This document shows, piece by piece, positions 25,030 through 31,062 of a DNA stretch of 31,062 nucleotides (position 1 is its first letter; each line of letters opens with the position of its first letter). The notes under the pieces were generated by a model. That model was not told the origin of the DNA and did no database searches. It saw only the letters and a list, made by a program, of their open reading frames with translations. Both the position numbers and the translations under genes were made by a program. The DNA comes from an uncultured Oscillibacter sp. (GTDB lineage: Bacteria; Bacillota; Clostridia; Oscillospirales; Oscillospiraceae), in the NCBI GenBank assembly GCA_910586735.1, contig CAJUJW010000030.1, positions 1-31,062 of the forward strand. Direction: 5' to 3'.

Positions 25030-25398
25030 ATGGAAAATGAAGTTATATTAGGAAATGTCATGATTGATTGCGGCGATGAAAAGAAATTGCAAAAATTTTA
25101 TAGTGAGTTATTAGGTTGGGAAATGTGTGAATTATTTGCAAGACCTGCTGTACGCAGTTCTGCGGGAATCGTTTTTCTGTTCATTGAAGAAGCGGAGTAT
25201 ATTCGCCCTACATGGCCTGAAGAAACAGGGAAGCAGCAAAAACAGATGCATTTTGATTTTCAAGTTGATAATGTTACGGAAATGGTTGAAAAAGCAGAGC
25301 GGTTAGGAGCGGCAAAGTCGAAAGCACAATTCGGCGGAAGTGATTTTGTAACAATGTTTGACCCGGCGGGACATCCATTTTGCCTATGCCAGAAGTAG
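25030..25398 (+). CDS. Glyoxalase-like (VOC) protein, AT-rich
   Basis: A small cytoplasmic protein of 122 residues of the glyoxalase-like group within the VOC fold. The halves are marked by GDEKKLQKFYSELLGW near 15, RPTWPEETGKQQKQMHFDFQ near 59 and FDPAGHPFCLC at the end. The function of this group is mostly unknown; some members confer resistance to bleomycin-like compounds or act on small metabolites. The gene uses TTA, GAA, AAA and ATT codons heavily and is clearly AT-rich, whereas all its neighbours are GC-rich, which points to recent transfer. The ATG has GGAGAGGAC upstream and the gene has its own promoter. Confidence 0.9.
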   Translation: MENEVILGNVMIDCGDEKKLQKFYSELLGWEMCELFARPAVRSSAGIVFLFIEEAEYIRPTWPEETGKQQKQMHFDFQVDNVTEMVEKAERLGAAKSKAQFGGSDFVTMFDPAGHPFCLCQK

Positions 25399-25472
25399 CA
25401 ATTTCCAGTTTATTGCTCCTCCCACAAACACGTTTCTTAGAAAGCGTCATCGTGGGCTGCACAGTACAAAAA

Positions 25473-25503
25473 GGCAAGGCGGACCGCTGCGGTCTGCCTT
25501 GCC
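25473..25503. terminator. Bidirectional terminator
   Basis: GGCAAGGCGGACC at 25473-25485 pairs with 25491-25503 (one G-T position). A-runs lie on the left and TTTATCTT on the right. It separates the AT-rich VOC gene from spoIIP, read toward it. Confidence 0.82.
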
Positions 25504-25526
25504 TTTATCTTCTCTTCTATAAATCC

Positions 25527-26777
25527 CTATCCTTGCGGGGCCGCCGCCGTTTCGACATCCTCCGTGTTTCCCGCTTCCTCCCCGGTCTCCGCGCCCTCCG
25601 TATGTTCCCCGCTCTCCGCCTTCTCCTTCAAAACCGCCGCCAGCCTCTCCGCGAAGAGCCGCCCGGCCAGCGCCGCCTCCTCCGGGGAGTTCCCGGCGGC
25701 CCCTACCTCCAGCAGTAAGGACCCGCTGGTGGCGTGCTGGTTATACCGGGAGTTCCGCAGCAGCACCGGGCGCATCAGAGTGGGATAGCGCTCCAGCACG
25801 TCCTGCTGCACCGCCGCCGCCAGGCGCAGGTTCTCCAGCCAGTCCGGGTGCTCCAGGCCGCTGCCGTCGCTGCCCATCACCAGGGACATCTGGGCGGCGG
25901 TCCCCGCCCCCTCGATTTCCGAGACCGCCTTGTACTGGTTCCCCTGGCCGTCCTCGATGGCGTCCCGGTGAACGTCCAGGATGAAGCGGATGGAGGGGTA
26001 CTTTTCCAGATACCGCCGGATGGACTCCAGGGCCCGGTCATAGGCCCCGGTGTACTCCGGGTAGTCGTACAGCGTCCGGTCGTGGAGCACAGAGATGCCC
26101 GCCGCCCCGAAGACCTCCGCCATCTCGTCCCCCACCTTCACCACGTTATAGCGGTAATCCGTGGTGCGGCAGTTGCCGGACCAGACGATTTTCGTCCCCG
26201 GAACGGGGGTGTACGCCTCGCTGCCGTGGGTGTGGAGAATCAGAATCTGGGGCTCCCCCTCCCCCAGAGCGGCGGCGAAGGGCTTCTGGAGCTCCTCCGC
26301 CGAAAGCGCGTGACCGGTGGAGTTGCTGACGTACACCCGGCCGCAGACGGTGTAGCCGCTGGGGTCCGTGGGAATCAGGGTCTTGGCGGGGACGCCGTTG
26401 TCCGCCGAGGCGGGGGCCGCAGGCTCCAGGGGGGTCTCCTCCACGGGCGTCGTCACCGGGGCTTGGGTCTCCCCGTCCTCCTCCGCCGGCTCCTGCCGCT
26501 CCAGGGACCGCAGGGCCGCCACGTCCCCCCGCGCCGCCAGCAGAAGCGCCGACTCCCCGATGGTCAGCGCCGCCGGGGCGGACAGCCCGTCCCCCGGCCC
26601 CAGGTCCCCCAGCTCCCAGCGCAGCGCCCCCTCCGGCAGGGCCTCCAGAAGGGCCGAGAAGGCCGCCGGGGCGGTGTCGCTGCCGGCGGTGACGGCGGCG
26701 ATCCACAGCGTCCCCGCCGCCAGGAGCCCGGCCTCCAGCCGCCGGAGGGCCCCGGACAAAGTTTTCTTTTGTCTCAT
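25527..26777 (-). CDS. spoIIP: Stage II sporulation protein P, SpoIIP (amidase/endopeptidase)
   Basis: SpoIIP removes stem peptides from peptidoglycan during engulfment, feeding denuded strands to SpoIID. The protein has 416 residues: a membrane anchor at about 13-31, a low-complexity Pro/Glu linker at about 93-130, and the catalytic domain from about 140 to 390. The zinc-site motif ILILHTHGSEAYTP carries His182, His184 and Glu187; LDVHRDAIE carries Asp269-His270, and NQHATSGSLLLEVG carries Glu357. The Glu/Gly-rich C-terminal tail (after about 390) is extra and probably disordered. AGAGGTGAG precedes the ATG. It is divergent from the M16 genes. Confidence 0.96.
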   Translation of the reverse strand: MRQKKTLSGALRRLEAGLLAAGTLWIAAVTAGSDTAPAAFSALLEALPEGALRWELGDLGPGDGLSAPAALTIGESALLLAARGDVAALRSLERQEPAEEDGETQAPVTTPVEETPLEPAAPASADNGVPAKTLIPTDPSGYTVCGRVYVSNSTGHALSAEELQKPFAAALGEGEPQILILHTHGSEAYTPVPGTKIVWSGNCRTTDYRYNVVKVGDEMAEVFGAAGISVLHDRTLYDYPEYTGAYDRALESIRRYLEKYPSIRFILDVHRDAIEDGQGNQYKAVSEIEGAGTAAQMSLVMGSDGSGLEHPDWLENLRLAAAVQQDVLERYPTLMRPVLLRNSRYNQHATSGSLLLEVGAAGNSPEEAALAGRLFAERLAAVLKEKAESGEHTEGAETGEEAGNTEDVETAAAPQG

Positions 26778-26827
26778 ACTCGCTCACCTCTGGGACAACC
26801 TATGTCCGGCGGGCGGGAAATATGTCA

Positions 26828-26856
26828 TTGCAATCCCGGCCCGTTCAGTATATACT
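26828..26856 (+). promoter_or_regulatory. Promoter of the M16 peptidase-lgt operon
   Basis: TTGCAA at 26828-26833, a 17-base spacer and TATACT at 26851-26856. It lies about 60 bases before the GTG start at 26918, in the gap shared with spoIIP. Confidence 0.82.
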
Positions 26857-26917
26857 TTGGGTGGGAATACCATTTATGACAGCCGTCTCCCCGATTCCAC
26901 AAAAGGAGCTGAACTTT

Positions 26918-28180
26918 GTGACAAGAACCCAACTCGCCGGCGGCGTGTACCTCACGTACCTTCCGGCGAAGAAATTCAAGACCAGCCTGCTCTCGGCCCA
27001 GTTCGTGGTCCCCCTGCGGTGGGAAACCGCCTCGGCCAACGCGCTTTTCAGCGCCGTCCTCCGCCGGGGCACCGTCTCCTATCCCGACATGGGCCTTCTC
27101 TCCCGCTATCTGGACAAGCTCTACGGCGCCCGGATCGACACCACCATCCGCAAGAAGGGCGAAACCCAGTGCGTGGGCTTTGTGGCCAGCCTGATTGACG
27201 ACAGCTTCGCCCCCGGCGGAGAGCGTCTGCTGGAGCCCGCCGCCAAACTCCTGGGCGAGCTCATCTGCCACCCCGTCACCCAGGACGGATTGTTCCTGGA
27301 GGAATACTTTGAGAGCGAAAAAACCAACCTCATCGACGCCGTGCGCAGCATCCTGAACGACAAACGGGCCTACGCCGACAGCCGCCTCCTCCAGGAGATG
27401 TGCGTGGGCGAGCCCTACGGCGTGCCCCGCCTGGGCAACGAGCAGATCGCCGCCGCCCTGCACCCCCAGCTGGTCTGGGAGGCCTACCGGCAGCTCATCG
27501 CCTCCTCCCGGCTGGAGATTTTCTACAGCGGCAGCGCCGAGCAGTCCCGTGTGGAGGACGCCCTCCGCTCCGCCCTGGCGGACCTGCCCCGGACCGAGGA
27601 GACCACCCCCCTGGAGCAGACCCGCCACGCCCTCCCGGAGGAGCCCCGCCTCATCACCGAGCGCCTGGACGTGACCCAGGGCAAGCTGGGCGTGGGCTTC
27701 TCCTGCGGCAGCCAGGACGCCGCCGCCCTGCTGGTGGGGAACACCTTATTTGGCGGCAGCAGCAACTCCAAGCTCTTCCTGAACGTCCGGGAAAAGCTGT
27801 CCCTCTGCTACTACGCCTCCTCCCTCTACCACCGGCAGAAGGGCCTCATCACCGTCTCCTCCGGCATTGAGTTTGAGAACTACCAGAAAGCCTACGACGA
27901 GATTCTCGCCCAGCTGGAGGCCGTCCAGAAGGGCCAGCTGGAGGACTGGGAGCTGGAGGCCGCCCGCAGCACGCTGCTGAACGCCTACGCCTCCATGGGG
28001 GACTCCCAGGGGAAGCTGGAAAACTTCTACCTGGGCCAGGCGGCCACAGGCCGGGACGAGACCCCGGAAATCCTGGCGGACCAGGTCCGCTCCGTCACCC
28101 TGGAGCGCATCCTCTCGGCCATGGGCACGGTGAAGCTGGACACCGTGTACTTCTTACAGGGAAAGGAGGCGGAGGCATGA
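26918..28180 (+). CDS. M16-family peptidase-like protein, inactive type (YmfF-like)
   Basis: A 420-residue protein of the M16 (pitrilysin/processing-peptidase) fold. It begins at a GTG with AAAAGGAGC eight bases upstream; further upstream codons in frame lack a ribosome site. The core strand-helix pattern is visible (SAQFVVPLRWETASANALFS, then LDKLYGARIDT, and SLCYYASSLYHRQKGLITV in the second half). The zinc motif HXXEH is absent, so it should not cleave peptides alone. Its stop overlaps the start of the next gene, which does have the motif. The two together match the inactive/active pairs known as YmfF/YmfH in Bacillus. Confidence 0.85.
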   Translation: MTRTQLAGGVYLTYLPAKKFKTSLLSAQFVVPLRWETASANALFSAVLRRGTVSYPDMGLLSRYLDKLYGARIDTTIRKKGETQCVGFVASLIDDSFAPGGERLLEPAAKLLGELICHPVTQDGLFLEEYFESEKTNLIDAVRSILNDKRAYADSRLLQEMCVGEPYGVPRLGNEQIAAALHPQLVWEAYRQLIASSRLEIFYSGSAEQSRVEDALRSALADLPRTEETTPLEQTRHALPEEPRLITERLDVTQGKLGVGFSCGSQDAAALLVGNTLFGGSSNSKLFLNVREKLSLCYYASSLYHRQKGLITVSSGIEFENYQKAYDEILAQLEAVQKGQLEDWELEAARSTLLNAYASMGDSQGKLENFYLGQAATGRDETPEILADQVRSVTLERILSAMGTVKLDTVYFLQGKEAEA

Positions 28181-29448
28181 GACCCGTTTTATACGAGCGC
28201 CTGGGCGAGACTGTCTACCGCGAGACCCTGCCCAACGGGCTGGAGGTCCGGGTGGTGCCCAAGCCGGACCACGCCAAGAAATACGCCTTCTTCGCCACCC
28301 GGTACGGCGGCATGGACACCCGGTTTCAGCTGAACGGCCGCTGGCTGGACACCCCCGCCGGCATCGCCCATTACCTGGAGCACAAGATGTTCGACACCCG
28401 GGAGGGCAACGCCCTCCAGGAGCTGGCCAAAAACGGCGCGGAACCCAACGCCTTTACCTCCAACGCCATGACCGGCTACTACTTCGACTCCACGGACCAC
28501 TTCGACGAGAACCTGGAGATCCTCCTCTCCTTCGTCTCCATCCCCTATTTCACCGAGGAGAGCGTGGCCAAGGAGCAGGGCATCATCGGCCAGGAAATCC
28601 GCATGATTGAGGACAACCCCGACTGGCAGATCTACGCCCGGATGCTCCGGGCCCTCTACAGCGTCTCCACCGCCCGGACCTCCATCGCGGGCACCGTGGA
28701 GAGCATCTCCCACATCACGGCGGAGACCCTCTACGACTGTCACAAGGCTTTCTACACCCCCTCCAACATGATTTTGACGGTGGTGGGGAACGTGGACCCC
28801 GTGAAGGTCTCCGGCCTGGCCCGCCGGATTCTGCCCCAGGAGGGCGGCCCGGTGATTCCCAGGGACTACGGCGACGAGCCGGAGGCTTTGGCGGAGCGGG
28901 AAACCCGCCTGGCCATGGAGGTCTCCAGCCCCCAGTTCCTGGCGGGCTGGAAGTGCCGCCCCGTCCCCGAGGGGGAGGACCGCCTGCGGACCATGATACT
29001 GGGGGACCTGGCCTGCGACCTGCTCTTCGGCGAGTCCAGCCCCCTGTACCAGCGCCTCTACAGCCGGGGACTTATCAACGCCAGCTTCGGCGGGGCCTTT
29101 GAACTGATGCCCGGCGTGGCCTATCTCTACGCCGGCGGCGAGAGCAAGGAGCCCCGGACCGTGGCCGAAGAGCTCCAGAAGGAGGCGGACCGGCTGATTC
29201 GCCAGGGCGTGGACGAGGACCTCTTCCAGCGGACCCTCCGGGCCAGCTTCGGCTCCAATCTCCGGGGGCTGAACTCCTTTGAGAACATCGCCGTCTCCCT
29301 CACCGAGGGGCACTTCGGCGGCTTCGACCCCTTCCGCTTCCCCCAGGTCTTTGAGTCCGTCACCCAGGAGGACGTGCTGGACTTCCTCCGGGCCAACGTG
29401 CGGGAGGACCGGGCGGCCCTCAGCGAGATCGTTCCCAAGGAGGCTTGA
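28177..29448 (+). CDS. M16-family zinc peptidase (YmfH-like)
   Basis: A 423-residue M16 metallopeptidase. The zinc motif is HYLEH (His65, Glu68, His69), and the distal ligand is Glu140 in IIGQEIRMIEDNPDW, a spacing proper to the family. NAFTSNAMTGYYF near residue 91 is another usual landmark. Substrates of this clade are largely unknown. Bacillus YmfH lies near cell-envelope and translation-factor genes, and relatives process exported peptides such as bacteriocins (family knowledge). It works most likely as a heterodimer with the upstream inactive partner; start and stop overlap (ATGA). The lgt start follows its stop by one base. Confidence 0.92.
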   Translation: MRPVLYERLGETVYRETLPNGLEVRVVPKPDHAKKYAFFATRYGGMDTRFQLNGRWLDTPAGIAHYLEHKMFDTREGNALQELAKNGAEPNAFTSNAMTGYYFDSTDHFDENLEILLSFVSIPYFTEESVAKEQGIIGQEIRMIEDNPDWQIYARMLRALYSVSTARTSIAGTVESISHITAETLYDCHKAFYTPSNMILTVVGNVDPVKVSGLARRILPQEGGPVIPRDYGDEPEALAERETRLAMEVSSPQFLAGWKCRPVPEGEDRLRTMILGDLACDLLFGESSPLYQRLYSRGLINASFGGAFELMPGVAYLYAGGESKEPRTVAEELQKEADRLIRQGVDEDLFQRTLRASFGSNLRGLNSFENIAVSLTEGHFGGFDPFRFPQVFESVTQEDVLDFLRANVREDRAALSEIVPKEA

Positions 29449-29449
29449 T

Positions 29450-30391
29450 ATGTCCGCTCCTGAACTGACCGCGCTGAAAAACATGCCCATCAGCTTCCCC
29501 GGCCTCTTCGGGGACTGGGAGTTTAACCCGGACCCCGTGGCCTTTCACGTCGGCCACGGCGTCTACTGGTACGGCATCATCCTGGCTCTGGGCTTCCTGG
29601 CGGGGCTTCTGCTGTGCATGAAGCAGGCCAAGCGCTACGGCCTGACGGAGGACCACGTGCTGGACTTCGTCCTCTGGGCGGTGCCCTGCTGCATCCTGGG
29701 GTCCCGTATCTACTACGTCGTCTTCTACCTGGACCTCTACCGGAACGAGGCCGGCGGCCTGGACTGGGGCCGGATCGTGGCCATCTGGGACGGGGGCATC
29801 GCCATCTACGGCACCGTCATCGCCGGGGCGCTGGTGGCCTTCTTCTTCACCCGCTGGAAAAAGATCAAGTTGGGGGCCATGGCGGACCTCTGCGTCATGG
29901 GCCTGCTTCTGGGCCAGATCATCGGCCGCTGGGCCAACTTCGTCAACCGGGAGGCTTTCGGCGGGCCGACGGACCTGCCCTGGCGGATGCGGGTGTGGAC
30001 CAGCGCCAGCGAGTACGTGGAGGTCCATCCCACCTTCTTTTACGAGAGCCTGTGGAACCTCATCGGGCTTCTGCTCATCCTCTTCGTGGTGTCCAGAGGC
30101 CGCCGGTTCGACGGGGAGAACACCTGGTTCTACTTCCTCTGGTACGGCCTGGGCCGGACCTGGATCGAGGGTCTGCGGACCGACAGCCTGTACCTCTTCG
30201 ACTGGACCCTCTTCGGCCAGCCCATCCGGGTCTCCCAGGCCCTCAGCGCCGTCATGGTGGCTGCGGCCGTCCTGGCGCTGTTCTACGAGCTCAAAATCAA
30301 GCGTCACGGCCCCGAGGACCTGCTAGTCAACCAGATAGCGGCAAAGGCGGCGGAAGGGGAGGCGGGTCCCCCAAAAGAGGAACAGCCGTAA
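29450..30391 (+). CDS. lgt: Prolipoprotein diacylglyceryl transferase
   Basis: Membrane enzyme of 313 residues that moves diacylglycerol from phosphatidylglycerol to the lipobox cysteine of pre-lipoproteins, such as the two encoded in this window. The hallmark motif is complete: GRWANFVNREAFGGPTDLPW, with Arg160, Asn163 and Arg167, after about four hydrophobic segments. Further landmarks are YWYGIILALGF near 39 and HPTFFYES in the second half, then FYFLWYGLGRTWIEGLRTD near the C terminus. An AAGGAGG site lies five bases before the ATG. Grouping with two M16 genes on one transcript is probable. Confidence 0.96.
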   Translation: MSAPELTALKNMPISFPGLFGDWEFNPDPVAFHVGHGVYWYGIILALGFLAGLLLCMKQAKRYGLTEDHVLDFVLWAVPCCILGSRIYYVVFYLDLYRNEAGGLDWGRIVAIWDGGIAIYGTVIAGALVAFFFTRWKKIKLGAMADLCVMGLLLGQIIGRWANFVNREAFGGPTDLPWRMRVWTSASEYVEVHPTFFYESLWNLIGLLLILFVVSRGRRFDGENTWFYFLWYGLGRTWIEGLRTDSLYLFDWTLFGQPIRVSQALSAVMVAAAVLALFYELKIKRHGPEDLLVNQIAAKAAEGEAGPPKEEQP

Positions 30392-30405
30392 ACCGCCCGA
30401 GATCA

Positions 30406-30429
30406 AAAGGACCCCCTGGGTGGTCCTTT
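30406..30429. terminator. Intrinsic terminator after lgt
   Basis: AAAGGACC at 30406-30413 pairs exactly with GGTCCTTT at 30422-30429. It ends in a short T-run, 15 bases past the lgt stop. Confidence 0.75.
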
Positions 30430-30514
30430 CTCCCAGGGCCTGGGCGGATTCACTGAAACCGCCCGGCGCTTTTTGTGGTATCCGCCAATTTCTTGCGGGC
30501 CGTCCCCCGGAATA

Positions 30515-30542
30515 TTGACATTTTCCACAGCAATGCTATAAT
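30515..30542 (+). promoter_or_regulatory. Promoter of the Rrf2 regulator
   Basis: A perfect TTGACA at 30515-30520 and TATAAT at 30537-30542 with a 16-base spacer. It is a strong promoter on its own, so the gene is probably held down by its own product (inference). Confidence 0.85.
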
Positions 30543-30619
30543 CAACAGAAAAAGTAAAATATGATAGAGTGGCTGCGGCTGTACGCGTCTTCGCTCCGCC
30601 GCCCGGTGGAGGTGCTGGT

Positions 30620-31012
30620 TTGCTGATTACAAGAGAGATGGACTACACCCTGCGCATTCTCCGGGCCCTGCACCAGAACGGGATGCTCTCCGCCGCCGCC
30701 GTGGCCCGGCTGGAGCATATGCAGAAGGCCATCACCCTGAAGCTACTGAACCGCCTCCTGGCCGCCGGCATTGTGGAGAGCCGCCGGGGCGCCAGCGGGG
30801 GCTACTTCCTCAAGCGCCGGTGCGAGGACATGTGCGTTTACGACCTCTTCCAGGTCCTGGGCGAACCGCCCCTGATCAACCGCTGCCAGCGGGAGGGCTA
30901 TACCTGCGAGAACTTCCCCCAGGGCGGCTGCGGAATCTGCCGGGAGCTCTGCCGTATCCAGCGGACCCTGGACCAGGAGCTGCGGCGCACCCCCCTGAGC
31001 GATATCTTCTAA
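30620..31012 (+). CDS. Rrf2-family Fe-S transcription regulator
   Basis: A 130-residue regulator of the IscR/NsrR/CymR group. The start is TTG at 30620, chosen because GGAGG stands seven bases before it and the product begins MLITREMDYTLRILRAL, the standard family opening; a longer in-frame start gives a Pro/Gly-rich tail foreign to the family. The winged helix covers residues 1-75 with RRGASGGYFL as the wing. A cysteine cluster follows (RCQREGYTCENF, then GGCGICRELCRIQ), suggesting an iron-sulphur cluster that senses iron, redox or nitric oxide. Its stop codon is followed directly by an IS-like end, so the downstream gene context has been interrupted. Confidence 0.93.
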   Translation: MLITREMDYTLRILRALHQNGMLSAAAVARLEHMQKAITLKLLNRLLAAGIVESRRGASGGYFLKRRCEDMCVYDLFQVLGEPPLINRCQREGYTCENFPQGGCGICRELCRIQRTLDQELRRTPLSDIF

Positions 31013-31062
31013 GAGCCTGTTTAAAATCTTCTGATGAGGATGGCAATGAGGGCAAACGTGAG
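31013..31062 (-). mobile_element. End of an IS5-family-like insertion sequence (cut by window edge)
   Basis: The sequence from 31013 begins GAGCCTGTTTAAAA, similar to the terminal inverted repeats of the IS5 family. The minus strand immediately reads as the end of a protein with a stop at 31023-31021, LTFALIAILIRRF, which is plausible as the hydrophobic C terminus of such a transposase. A transposase gene ending just inside its terminal repeat is normal for these elements. Only 50 bases are visible, so this is a reasoned guess. Confidence 0.45.

Overview
The window looks like chromosomal DNA from a GC-rich, endospore-forming member of the Clostridia, most like the gut Oscillospiraceae (the Flavonifractor, Lawsonibacter and Intestinimonas neighbourhood). 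That placement is inference. It rests on two sporulation genes, spoIID and spoIIP, on Gram-positive style lipoproteins, YtrA-type regulation and the fermentative arginine deiminase pathway, and on GC-rich codon use. There are no rRNA genes, tRNA genes or CRISPR arrays that I can see. Almost all of the DNA is coding.

Left part (1-9.96 kb). A sensor kinase (cut by the left edge) and its OmpR-type response regulator are read leftward behind a leader with two strong hairpins. Next come a secreted protein joining a copper-amine-oxidase-like domain to a degenerate NodB domain, an intergenic repeat cluster, and spoIID. Rightward from a good sigma-A promoter run a class Ic aspartate aminotransferase and a radical SAM protein. 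Leftward again are a lipoprotein, a small multidrug-export-family membrane protein, and a ytr-like operon (GntR regulator, ABC ATPase, ABC permease).

Middle part (9.95-21.05 kb). A nuclease-like gene remnant runs into the ytr promoter. To its right a heterodimeric ABC exporter pair and an ABC importer operon (fused permease, ATPase, binding lipoprotein) are read rightward. Each is preceded by a near-identical promoter and 18-bp operator, so a LacI-family regulator outside the window probably controls both. A membrane protein, a HAD-fold protein, a glyoxalase-I-like protein and a 70-residue orphan follow.

Right part (21.05-31.06 kb). arcA-arcB-arcD is read leftward, with a heptanucleotide repeat element inside the operon and no carbamate kinase gene in view. 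An AT-rich glyoxalase-like gene looks foreign. spoIIP diverges from a rightward cluster of two M16 peptidase-like genes and lgt. An Rrf2 Fe-S regulator ends the window, and what looks like an IS5-type insertion sequence begins directly after its stop codon.

I do not see a clear, complete new defence or biosynthetic system. The most interesting signals are the shared operator, the heptamer repeats, the truncated nuclease and the dead deacetylase fusion.
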